Source: an uncultured Eubacteriales bacterium (GTDB lineage: Bacteria > Bacillota > Clostridia > Oscillospirales > CAG-272). From it: 9,606 bases of DNA. Below are positions 1 through 6,028 of the stretch, one piece after another. The notes under the pieces were generated by a model. It did not search any database, was not told the origin of the DNA, and saw nothing but the letters and a program-made list of their open reading frames with translations. Positions within the stretch are counted from its first letter, which is position 1, and every line of letters begins with the position of its first letter. The stretch spans positions 1 through 9,606 of the forward strand of contig CAKTAA010000079.1 of assembly GCA_934526185.1 (NCBI GenBank), written 5' to 3'. Position numbers and translations under genes: made by a program.

Positions 1-81
1 GAAATCGCCTTTTGCGTCCCTGAGTGCAAATGGCTCCAAAAGGGCAGCGGATGATACAGCGCGCCGTATGGTTTTGTATGC
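1..81. other. Window edge, no gene called
   Basis: This short stretch lies 3' of the alpha-galactosidase stop codon. I see no convincing reading frame with a start and ribosome binding site, and no hairpin followed by a T-run that would end the galactosidase transcript. The next gene or the terminator probably lies outside the window. Confidence 0.4.
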
Positions 82-1248
82 TCAGCAGAACGTGGGTTCA
101 AGGATCAGCACCTTTGTTTCATGCGGCTGAACCGGCATATCAAAGGAGCCTGTGTGAATGCCAAGCTCTTCACCGGTCCATACATCCGTTATTTTGGCAC
201 GTATGGCAGCGGTAATGCCGAGCGTCTCATAGGAAAAGCCGATATCTCTAACCTCTTCCCCGCGGTTGAACACTCCCACGGCCCAGCGGACACCGGAAAG
301 AGGGCGCACCCACACATCGTATTCGCCGGGAATATGAACAGCGCGGCAAACGGGAGCGCACAGGGGATCCTGATCAATGGCAATCATTGCCCGGTGCTTC
401 AGAATGCTGAGATTGGCGCTGTCCAGACGTCGGATGTCCGCTCCGATCAGCAGAGGAGCCGCCATCAGACACCACAGCGCGAACTGCGTGCGGTATTCCG
501 TATCTGTGCAGCCGGGGCCCATCCAGTCGTTTTGGCAGTGCATGCCGCATACCAGCATGTCCGGATCGCTGAAATTGCCGGCGCGCGTATGGGCTACGAT
601 GCCGTCTGCAAGATAATCCGCAATTTCTGTAATGCTGTGCGCGCCGCCCGGCGCCGTCCATTCGTCGCGGACGTCCTGACCGGTTCTCCATGTCTGGCCT
701 ACGCCGGCCGCCCAATTCCACGGCTTGGTCGTGCCGTGCTCACACATGTTGTACAGAATATCACGTCCGCAGTCGCGGATGGCCAGTCCCATTTTTATGT
801 ATTCGGCAACCGTATCGCGCGGCGGATCGTCGCTCATGGGGTGCCGGTCGTATTTGATGTAATCAAAGCCCCAGTCTGCAACCTGACGCGCATCCTCGTA
901 CTCGTGGCCGAGGGAGCCTGCGTCGCCGTTCCATGTCTTGAAGCCGCAGCCCAGATAGGTGCCCGCTTTTAATCCCTTGCTGTGGATATAATCCGTTATA
1001 TAACGCATACCGTTCGGAAATTTTTCCTTGGCTTCGATCAGATTTCCGTTTGTATCGCGCTCCGGCATCAGCCAGCCGTCGTCTATATTGACGTAAAGAT
1101 AACCTGCGTCCCGGAGGCCGAGCTCTACCATGGCGTCGGCTGTCTGCAAAATCAGCTCCTGCGTAGGTTCACAGTTGACGGTGCAGTATGAGTTCCAGCC
1201 CATCGGCGGCAGCGGATGGGGGAGAAATTGTTTATTGTTCTTATCCAT
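82..1248 (-). CDS. Alpha-galactosidase, glycoside hydrolase family 27
   Basis: This 388-residue protein should hydrolyse terminal alpha-1,6-galactosyl residues from oligosaccharides such as melibiose or raffinose. It has no signal peptide or membrane segment, so it is probably cytoplasmic and acts on imported sugars. The GH27 pattern is visible in order: MGWNSY near residue 16, NIDDGW near 54-59 (substrate-binding Asp pair), YIKYD ending at Asp134 (the expected nucleophile), and WRTGQD ending at Asp192 (the expected acid/base). SDPDMLVCG and LIGADIRRL follow, then a C-terminal beta domain from about 300. The usual KYDNC has become KYDRH, so the Cys is missing. Length fits the family. The ATG at 1248 is the only sensible start, because the GH27 domain begins within 16 residues of it. 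An AAGGAG site lies unusually far upstream (29 bases), with a hairpin between. It has its own promoter and is not part of the spoIIA operon. A family member acting on beta-L-arabinopyranosides cannot be excluded. Confidence 0.93.
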   Translation of the reverse strand: MDKNNKQFLPHPLPPMGWNSYCTVNCEPTQELILQTADAMVELGLRDAGYLYVNIDDGWLMPERDTNGNLIEAKEKFPNGMRYITDYIHSKGLKAGTYLGCGFKTWNGDAGSLGHEYEDARQVADWGFDYIKYDRHPMSDDPPRDTVAEYIKMGLAIRDCGRDILYNMCEHGTTKPWNWAAGVGQTWRTGQDVRDEWTAPGGAHSITEIADYLADGIVAHTRAGNFSDPDMLVCGMHCQNDWMGPGCTDTEYRTQFALWCLMAAPLLIGADIRRLDSANLSILKHRAMIAIDQDPLCAPVCRAVHIPGEYDVWVRPLSGVRWAVGVFNRGEEVRDIGFSYETLGITAAIRAKITDVWTGEELGIHTGSFDMPVQPHETKVLILEPTFC

Positions 1249-1251
1249 TTT

Positions 1252-1287
1252 ATTTCTGTGGACGCCTGCGCGTCCGGCTCCTTTTCT
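1252..1287 (-). promoter_or_regulatory. Distant Shine-Dalgarno and hairpin before the galactosidase start
   Basis: Reading the minus strand, AAGGAG (about 1283-1278) is followed by CC and then a perfect 6-bp hairpin, GGACGC-GCAG-GCGTCC (1275-1260). Eleven bases follow before the ATG at 1248. The linear spacing of 29 bases is too long for normal initiation. If the 16-base hairpin forms, the effective distance falls to 13. No closer ribosome binding site and no nearer in-frame start codon is present. Confidence 0.5.
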
Positions 1288-1316
1288 TTTCTGTCAGCCA
1301 ATTCCAGCATGAGGTA

Positions 1317-1344
1317 ATTATACCACAATTGACGGAAATGTCAA
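1317..1344 (-). promoter_or_regulatory. Sigma-A promoter of the alpha-galactosidase gene
   Basis: On the minus strand, TTGACA (1344-1339) and TATAAT (1322-1317) are separated by 16 bp, with an extended -10 TGG just before TATAAT. Both hexamers are perfect consensus. The -35 box is also the left arm of an inverted repeat, TTGAC-N6-GTCAA (1344-1329). This is a candidate operator for a sugar-responsive repressor, although no regulator gene is in the window. The predicted leader is about 60 bases long. Confidence 0.85.
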
Positions 1345-1386
1345 CCGCCAAATGTTCCGTATACCCGCGACTGATGAAATCTGCAT

Positions 1387-1439
1387 AAAAACGGCCGCCG
1401 TGCAGCGGCTCTGCTGTTTGAACCCCTGCACGGCGGCCG
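1387..1439 (-). terminator. Intrinsic terminator of the spoIIA operon
   Basis: A perfect 14-bp stem is formed by 1392-1405 and 1426-1439 (CGGCCGCCGTGCAG and its complement). On the minus strand it is followed directly by TTTTT (1391-1387). It starts 16 bases after the sigF stop codon, so it ends the spoIIAA-spoIIAB-sigF transcript. The loop is long (20 bases) and can itself form a small CAG/CTG stem. It also insulates the galactosidase gene from read-through. Confidence 0.9.
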
Positions 1440-1454
1440 GATCCGCACAATGCG

Positions 1455-2210
1455 TCACTCGCAGGCCGTTAATTCCTGTCTCAGAAAAGCAAATATTTTT
1501 TTCTCGGAGCGGGACACCTTAACCTGCGTCAGTCCGAGGATATCAGCGGTCTGCTGCTGCGACAGATCTCTGAAATAGCGCAGGGCGATGATTTTCTGTT
1601 CCTCCTCGCTCAGTTTTTTTATGGATTCCATCAGGGACAGCCGATCCGTAAGACGCTCGGTGAAATTTTCCTTGTCTGCAATGCTGTTTTCCAGCGTGTA
1701 GTCCTCGCTGTCGGCGCCAATCGGCTCGGAAAGGGAGTGTACAGGCGCATTCGCGTCAAGAGAAAAGATAAAGTCCTCCGCGCTCATATGGAGGACGGCG
1801 GCCAGCTCCGCGCTTGTTCCCTCCCGACCGTGCTTGATAAAAAATTCTTCCTTTGCGCGCTGTATTTCAGCCCCCCTTTTTTTGATTTCCCGCCCCACCT
1901 TTATCATGCCGTCGTCCCGTAGGAACCGGCGTATCTCCCCGATGATCAAAGGTACGGCGTATGTGGAAAACGCGGTTTGATATGAAAAATCAAAGCTTTT
2001 GACAGCTTTGAGCATGCCCATGACGCCGATCTGCATCAAATCTTCCATCTCTGTTCCGCGATCGGCGAAACGCTGCGCAATACTGCGCACCAGTCCCATA
2101 TTCTCTTCCACCAGCGACGCGGCGGCCGCCTCATCTCCCGCCTGTGCCCGCTGAATCAGACTCTGGTTGCGTTCCTGCTTTTCTTTGCGTTTGCGCTCGT
2201 TTTCCGTCAT
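1455..2210 (-). CDS. sigF: Sporulation sigma factor F (forespore-specific)
   Basis: This is a 251-residue sigma-70 family factor of the SigF/SigG/SigB type. It directs RNA polymerase to early forespore genes once released from the anti-sigma factor SpoIIAB. Region 2 is clear: ENMGLVRSIAQRF near 36-48, then MEDLMQIGVMGMLKAVKSFD near 55-74, then FSTYAVPLIIGEIRRFLRDDG near 81-101. Region 3 follows, then region 4 with LSEEEQKIIALRYFRDLSQQQ and a helix-turn-helix through ILGLTQVKVSRSEKKI near 224-239. Length matches B. subtilis SigF (about 255). The position as third gene after spoIIAA and spoIIAB decides SigF over the close paralogue SigG. Its ATG overlaps the spoIIAB stop as ATGA, and there is no good Shine-Dalgarno site of its own, so translation is probably coupled to spoIIAB. 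Confidence 0.96.
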   Translation of the reverse strand: MTENERKRKEKQERNQSLIQRAQAGDEAAAASLVEENMGLVRSIAQRFADRGTEMEDLMQIGVMGMLKAVKSFDFSYQTAFSTYAVPLIIGEIRRFLRDDGMIKVGREIKKRGAEIQRAKEEFFIKHGREGTSAELAAVLHMSAEDFIFSLDANAPVHSLSEPIGADSEDYTLENSIADKENFTERLTDRLSLMESIKKLSEEEQKIIALRYFRDLSQQQTADILGLTQVKVSRSEKKIFAFLRQELTACE

Positions 2211-2701
2211 GACTGCGACGATTTGACGCTGTCCGGCGCTTCCGGCTCAAAGTGCCGCCGCAGTTCAATTGTCGTTCCCTTCTGAGGCGTGCTTTTTACC
2301 CGGATGCTGTCCATAAAGCTGGACATAATGGAAAATCCCATGCCGCTGCGTTCTCCCGTGGTATCGGTGGTATACAGCGGCTCCATCGCTTTTTTTACAT
2401 CGGGAATGCCGCAGCCCTTGTCCGTGATGGTGAGCTTGATGGCCCGGCTGCTGTACAGTACTGCCGTTATGTAAACGAAATCCTCCGGGTTTGATCTGTT
2501 CTGATACCCGTGGACTATGCAGTTGGTGACTGCCTCGGAAACTGCACAGCGAACATCCGCCAGCTCGTCCACCGTCGGGTTTAGCTGGGCGGCAAAGGCA
2601 CAGACAAGAGAACGCGCGAGGCCCTCGTTTGCGGAAATTGCGGAAATCTGTGTTTTCAGCCGGTTGATGCAGCCGGCCTTTTTATATATATTGTTCGGCA
2701 T
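2207..2701 (-). CDS. spoIIAB: Anti-sigma F factor and serine kinase SpoIIAB
   Basis: SpoIIAB binds SigF and keeps it inactive. It also phosphorylates SpoIIAA, and ADP/ATP state and the SpoIIE phosphatase decide which partner it holds. It is a GHKL-type ATPase: the N box SEAVTN lies near residues 55-60, DKGCGIPD (G1 box) near 94-101, and ERSGMGF (G2 box) near 117-123. I set the start at the ATG at 2701, giving 164 residues. A strong AAGGAGG lies about 9 bases upstream, and this places the gene 16 bases after the spoIIAA stop. A longer frame opening at 2758 would overlap spoIIAA by 41 bases and lacks such a site. Compared with B. subtilis SpoIIAB (146 residues) there are about 18 extra N-terminal residues before the conserved KTQISAISANEG segment. 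The C-terminal tail after the last conserved strand is Ser-rich. Confidence 0.95.
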   Translation of the reverse strand: MPNNIYKKAGCINRLKTQISAISANEGLARSLVCAFAAQLNPTVDELADVRCAVSEAVTNCIVHGYQNRSNPEDFVYITAVLYSSRAIKLTITDKGCGIPDVKKAMEPLYTTDTTGERSGMGFSIMSSFMDSIRVKSTPQKGTTIELRRHFEPEAPDSVKSSQS

Positions 2702-2717
2702 CTTCGTCTTCCCTCCT

Positions 2718-3077
2718 TTATTTATCCTTTTGCATTTGCCTTTTATCTGATCTTTCAATTTGAATCATCCGATCCGTTCCCGCGAGTGTAAGGATCTTTT
2801 CAATGCGCTGTGTGGGATTCTGCAGGCGAAAATCCGCTCCCAGCTCCTGGGACGTGGTATACCTGCCCAGAATCAGTCCAAGTCCCGAGCTGTCCATGAA
2901 TTCCACGCGGGACAAATTCATCACCACATGCTTTGGGCGGTACAGATAAATAGCCTTGTCGGATTCCCGGCGCAGTGCGGCGGCACTGTGATGATCGATA
3001 TCTCCGCAGACGGTGATGAACAGCGTATCGTCCCGGAATACGCAGCTTACCGCTTCCGTTTTTTCTGAAACTTCCAT
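2718..3077 (-). CDS. spoIIAA: Anti-anti-sigma F factor SpoIIAA
   Basis: This is a small STAS-domain protein that frees SigF by binding SpoIIAB when unphosphorylated. Using the ATG at 3077 it is 119 residues, matching the 117 of B. subtilis. GDIDHH lies near 25-30, and the phosphorylation-site motif MDSSGLG near 61-67, where the first Ser (Ser63) aligns with the known phosphoserine 58. The segment LGLILGRY follows. The frame stays open to 3200, but the ATG at 3089 overlaps the only Shine-Dalgarno-like sequence (AAAGGA), which sits 11 bases before 3077 and so favours the short form. It is the first gene of the operon. The usual B. subtilis neighbour dacF is not upstream; feoB is. Confidence 0.94.
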   Translation of the reverse strand: MEVSEKTEAVSCVFRDDTLFITVCGDIDHHSAAALRRESDKAIYLYRPKHVVMNLSRVEFMDSSGLGLILGRYTTSQELGADFRLQNPTQRIEKILTLAGTDRMIQIERSDKRQMQKDK

Positions 3078-3240
3078 GGAATGAATCATCCTTTCTGACT
3101 TCTTTCCGCCCGAACCGGCGTTTGTTATCATTGTGTGCGGCTTATCCGGTAAATATACCGGCGATATAATAAAGCTGTACCTTTTCTGTAAAGACAGCAA
3201 AGAAAAGCTTTGCCGGACCGGCGGCCAATTGTTTGTATTC

Positions 3241-3315
3241 AGTATAGCACGCAGTGCCGGAAAATATTGTCGAAGCAGGAACGATTAATATGTCGCAGAC
3301 CGTCGTACGTCGATT
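3241..3315 (-). promoter_or_regulatory. Candidate Spo0A-controlled promoter of spoIIA
   Basis: On the minus strand an extended -10, TGC-TATACT, lies at 3249-3241. TCGACA (3273-3268, five of six to a -35) lies 21 bp upstream and is part of a perfect Spo0A box (TGTCGAA on the plus strand, 3268-3274). Three more heptamers in the same orientation resemble the box: TGTCGCA at 3291 (6/7), CGTCGTA at 3301 (5/7) and CGTCGAT at 3308 (5/7). GAAT directly after the -10 could be a sigma-H -10, but I found no matching sigma-H -35. In B. subtilis, spoIIA uses sigma-H plus Spo0A, while spoIIG and spoIIE use sigma-A plus Spo0A with a wide spacer. The arrangement here looks more like the latter. The leader would be about 155 bases and contains a CCGGTA-AATA-TACCGG hairpin at 3147-3162. 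Confidence 0.45.
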
Positions 3316-3329
3316 TCAGAATGAAAGGC

Positions 3330-3396
3330 GCTTTTGCTTAAAAGCATCGCGCAGCTTTTACAGAACAGGCGCTCTCCTTCAGAGGAAAAGGAGCGC
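3330..3396 (-). terminator. Weak candidate terminator after feoB
   Basis: Two hairpins lie at and just beyond the feoB stop codon. One has a 6-bp stem, GCGCTC/GAGCGC (3369-3374 and 3391-3396), and overlaps the stop. The other is GCTTTT-N4-AAAAGC (3330-3345), followed on the minus strand only by a short CTTT. They could reduce read-through from feoB into spoIIA, but neither is a textbook terminator. Confidence 0.3.
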
Positions 3397-5400
3397 TATG
3401 CGGTATGTAAGAAACGAAAAGAGATACGCCGAGACAAAGCTGCAGAGAAGCGTAAACGCCGTATGGCGGAGAGAGGCAGTCTCACGCCGGATGGTGACGA
3501 TGGTGGCAATGCAGGGGAGATACAGAAGAACAAATACCAGAAAGGAAAGTGCGGAGGCCGGTGTGAAAAAGCCGCTGTGCTGAAGCGTGAGGGAGAGAGC
3601 CGCGCCGCTTGAGTGATAGAGTATCTCCATAGAGGATACAACCGCCTCTTTGGCTGAAATACCGATGAGAAGCGCAGCGGCCGCCCGCCAATCGCCAAAG
3701 CCGAGGGGCGCAAATAAAGGGGCTATTAAACGGCCAATTGTTCCGATCATGCTGTCTGAGGGAAAGGCGGCCGCCCGCAGGCGGAAATCGAAATGTTGCA
3801 TACACCAGAGCAGAACTGAGGCGGCAAAAATTACAGTTCCTGCTTTTATCAGAAAGCTGCTGACTTTTTCCCAGATATTCAGCAGCAGATTTTTCAGCGT
3901 GGGCAGACGGTAAGGCGGCAGTTCTATCAGAAAGGGCATGGATTCTCCGCGGTAACGGCTTTTTCGAAGGAGAAAACCGACCAGAAGCGCGGCGAGCAGA
4001 CCGAGTACATAGAGTGCAAACAGGAGAATTCCCCGGTGATTCGGAAAAAAGGCGCTTAGAAATAAAAGATAGACCGGTGTGCGCGCAGAACAGGAGATAA
4101 ACGGAACCAGAAGCATAGTAAGCCGGCGATCCCGTTCCGTTTCGAGCGATTTTGTGGCCATGACAGCAGGGACGGAACAGCCGAAGCCCAGCATGAGGGG
4201 GATAAAGGCTTTGCCGTTGAGTCCGACACGGCGCATCAGGCGATCCATGACAAAGGCGACACGCGCCATGTAGCCGCTGCCCTCAAAGAAGCTCAGAAAG
4301 AAGAAAAGAAGGGCAATTTGCGGTAAAAACGACAGCACGCCTCCTACACCGGACAGAATGCCGTCCTCGACCAGACTTCGGACAAGCGGCGCGGCATTGG
4401 TTTTTGCGAGTAAAAATGCTGTGCCGCCACCCACGACCTTATCGAAAACGCCGCGGAATGCGTCGCTTAGCGCCGTCCCGACACCTCCGACTGTAAGCTG
4501 GAAAACACCGAACATAAGCAGCAGAAAAATGGGAATGCCCAAAAAACGGTTGGTAAGAATCCTGTCCATACAGTCGGTTACGGTCCGCCGGGTGCAGCTT
4601 TTGCTTACCGATGACTGCCGGACGATCCGATCCATGGCGCGGTATCTTTGAGAAGCAATCAGCGTATGAATATCCGCTCCTGCCCGCGCGCTCAGCTCGG
4701 CCCTTACACGCGGAAGCCAATGCCCGATATTCACTGCCTTAGCTTCCGCATCCGTGTCATTCTCCAGCACCCTGACGGCATACCAGAAGGCTGCGGGGGA
4801 GCCGATATGTGAAGAAATGCTCTTCAGAGCCGCGGCGGTTTCGACATCGAAAAAGCGCTCGGGCTGCGGTACCGGCGCCTGTTTCCGCCCTGAGAGATAA
4901 GGCAGAAGCGCTTCTATACCCTTTTCCTTTGCTGCGGAGATGGGCAGTACGGGAATTCCCAAGGCGCGGGAAAGGCGCGGAACCGAGATGTCAATACCGT
5001 TTTGCTGTATTTCATCCATCATATTCAGCACAAACACAGTCGGTATTTGGAGATCCAGAAGCTGAAGACTGAGGTACAGACTGCGGGAAAGTGCTGTAGC
5101 GTCGATAAGGTTAACGAGAAGATCGGGGGACTGATGCAGCAGAAAATCCTGCGTGACCTGCTCCTCCACAGAATACGGCGTGAGGGAATAGATGCCGGGA
5201 AGGTCAATCAAAAGACAGGAAGAATCACGGCTTTCCTGATCCTTAAACCAGCCGGACTTGACTTTTCCGGTTTTTCTCTCAACCGTCACGCCGGGCCAGT
5301 TTCCGACGTATTGACGCGTACCTGTCAGCGCGTTGAACAGAGTTGTCTTGCCGCAGTTCGGATTGCCCACCAGTGCCGCCGTTATCTGTTTCATTCGCAT
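3379..5400 (-). CDS. feoB: Ferrous iron transporter FeoB
   Basis: FeoB imports Fe(II) across the cytoplasmic membrane under low-oxygen conditions. The protein is 673 residues from the ATG at 5400. The N-terminal GTPase domain shows GNPNCGKT near residues 12-19 (G1), GVT near 37-39 (G2), DLPG at 66-69 (G3), NMMD at 126-129 (G4) and ISAAKEKG near 154-161 (G5). A helical regulatory region follows to about 280, then a membrane domain to the C terminus. The two conserved gate segments are GFGCSVPAV near 405-413 (Cys408) and PFISCSARTPVY near 433-444 (Cys437). The frame extends to a TTG at 5427, but AAAGGA ends five bases before the ATG at 5400, which I chose. Another ATG, two codons later, has an 11-base spacing and is less likely. 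The gene lies 166 bases after feoA, in the same direction. No feoC is visible. Confidence 0.96.
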   Translation of the reverse strand: MRMKQITAALVGNPNCGKTTLFNALTGTRQYVGNWPGVTVERKTGKVKSGWFKDQESRDSSCLLIDLPGIYSLTPYSVEEQVTQDFLLHQSPDLLVNLIDATALSRSLYLSLQLLDLQIPTVFVLNMMDEIQQNGIDISVPRLSRALGIPVLPISAAKEKGIEALLPYLSGRKQAPVPQPERFFDVETAAALKSISSHIGSPAAFWYAVRVLENDTDAEAKAVNIGHWLPRVRAELSARAGADIHTLIASQRYRAMDRIVRQSSVSKSCTRRTVTDCMDRILTNRFLGIPIFLLLMFGVFQLTVGGVGTALSDAFRGVFDKVVGGGTAFLLAKTNAAPLVRSLVEDGILSGVGGVLSFLPQIALLFFFLSFFEGSGYMARVAFVMDRLMRRVGLNGKAFIPLMLGFGCSVPAVMATKSLETERDRRLTMLLVPFISCSARTPVYLLFLSAFFPNHRGILLFALYVLGLLAALLVGFLLRKSRYRGESMPFLIELPPYRLPTLKNLLLNIWEKVSSFLIKAGTVIFAASVLLWCMQHFDFRLRAAAFPSDSMIGTIGRLIAPLFAPLGFGDWRAAAALLIGISAKEAVVSSMEILYHSSGAALSLTLQHSGFFTPASALSFLVFVLLYLPCIATIVTIRRETASLRHTAFTLLCSFVSAYLFSFLTYRIALLFL

Positions 5401-5417
5401 GACCGTCCTTTCTGTTA

Positions 5418-5462
5418 AATTTTGCAAAGCAAAATTGGATTTGCGCAGCCGACAGCGGCTGC
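5418..5462 (-). repeat. Two tandem hairpins in the feoB leader
   Basis: In transcript order the first hairpin is GCAGCCG-CTGT-CGGCTGC (5462-5445), a perfect 7-bp stem. The second is AATTTTGC-TTT-GCAAAATT (5436-5418), a perfect 8-bp stem that ends 9 bases before the AAAGGA ribosome binding site. Neither is followed by a clean T-run, so they look like leader structures or operators and not a terminator between feoA and feoB. Confidence 0.6.
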
Positions 5463-5480
5463 TCGTTCGGTTAGTGGCAG

Positions 5481-5509
5481 CCTATAAGCCTATATAAGTT
5501 TATTGTGAA
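5481..5509 (-). promoter_or_regulatory. Candidate promoter for feoB
   Basis: On the minus strand TTCACA (5509-5504, five of six to consensus) is followed after exactly 17 bp by TATAGG (5486-5481, four of six). A second TATAGG overlaps at 5494-5489. The predicted start lies just before the first feoB leader hairpin. The feoA candidate promoter also uses TATAGG as its -10. This suggests feoB can be transcribed apart from feoA, but the -10 match is modest. Confidence 0.4.
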
Positions 5510-5566
5510 AAGTATGTATGCTGTACGAGAGCAGAATCTGCTGCTTTAACGGAGGTTCTGCCTGCG

Positions 5567-5824
5567 TCAAGGCTCGGATATGTGTTCGCGTGAGTACTGC
5601 CTTGTGACATACAGACCGTCTGCAAGAGTGCGGCTCATTGCCAGCCTTGTGCCGAGTATCTCTACGATCAGGTCTCCGCCGCTTCGTCCGACGACCTGAA
5701 GCGGAATACCCGGAAAAAAACCGAGGCTTTCCAGAAACAAACGGGTATTGCTTCTGCATTGACAGGCTTGGAAGATACAGCTTTCGCCGGTATGCATACG
5801 GGACAGTTCAACGGTATTTTTCAT
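5567..5824 (-). CDS. feoA: Ferrous iron transport accessory protein FeoA
   Basis: This is a small SH3-like cytosolic protein that supports FeoB-dependent Fe(II) uptake, probably by touching the FeoB GTPase domain. From the ATG at 5824 it is 85 residues, the normal FeoA size. The typical core is LESLGFFPGIPLQVV near 31-45, then GDLIVEILGTRLAMSRTLADGLYV near 50-73, which includes the basic-hydrophobic strand and turn of the family. The frame is open further upstream to 5962, but that part has no FeoA similarity and runs through the promoter region. AGAGG sits about 7 bases before 5824 and sets the start. The N-terminal QACQCRSN segment has two Cys residues (21 and 23) that are not a defined FeoA feature. 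Confidence 0.9.
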   Translation of the reverse strand: MKNTVELSRMHTGESCIFQACQCRSNTRLFLESLGFFPGIPLQVVGRSGGDLIVEILGTRLAMSRTLADGLYVTRQYSREHISEP

Positions 5825-5839
5825 GGGGATACCTCTGCG

Positions 5840-5858
5840 TCTGCAAAGCGTTTGCAGA
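5840..5858 (-). repeat. Perfect hairpin in the feoA leader
   Basis: An 8-bp perfect inverted repeat with a 3-base centre, TCTGCAAA-GCG-TTTGCAGA, lies 15 bases before the feoA start and just before its ribosome binding site. On the plus strand it is followed by TTTTT and would look like a terminator, but no plus-strand gene leads into it. A role in the feoA leader, or as an operator, fits better. Confidence 0.5.
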
Positions 5859-5867
5859 TTTTTGATT

Positions 5868-5895
5868 CCTATATAAACGACAGCGCGGCTGTCAG
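5868..5895 (-). promoter_or_regulatory. Candidate feoA promoter with palindromic operator
   Basis: On the minus strand CTGACA (5895-5890, five of six) and TATAGG (5873-5868, four of six) are 16 bp apart. A perfect palindrome, GACAGC-GCG-GCTGTC (5879-5893), overlaps the -35 and fills the spacer. This is where a repressor such as an iron-sensing regulator would sit. The sequence does not resemble the standard Fur box or the DtxR/IdeR box. Confidence 0.45.
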
Positions 5896-5926
5896 CCGGC
5901 CGTTCACCTATATGCGAAAGAAAAAC

Positions 5927-5955
5927 TTGACAAGATTTGTCATATTTTGTATAAT
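5927..5955 (+). promoter_or_regulatory. Consensus sigma-A promoter for the lipoprotein-radC unit
   Basis: TTGACA (5927-5932) and TATAAT (5950-5955) are both perfect and lie exactly 17 bp apart. The predicted start is near 5962, giving a leader of about 65 bases. An inverted repeat, TGACAA-GAT-TTGTCA (5928-5942), starts inside the -35 box and could be an operator. The promoter is divergent from feoA. Confidence 0.9.
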
Positions 5956-6028
5956 TTAACACGGACTAATATTCGGTATCTCATCGCATATTGTTTGAAT
6001 TTGAAAATATTCATAAGGCGGTGATTCT

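Noticed and set aside
121..972. Plus-strand 283-residue frame inside the alpha-galactosidase gene
   Set aside because: It is exactly antisense to a well-recognised GH27 gene, has no ribosome binding site, and its translation resembles no family.
5401..5427. FeoB start at a TTG at 5427
   Set aside because: The AAAGGA site lies inside this extension, just before the ATG at 5400, so the extra nine residues are probably untranslated.
5840..5863. Plus-strand intrinsic terminator (hairpin followed by TTTTT)
   Set aside because: No plus-strand gene or promoter leads into it; the stem is better explained as part of the feoA leader.
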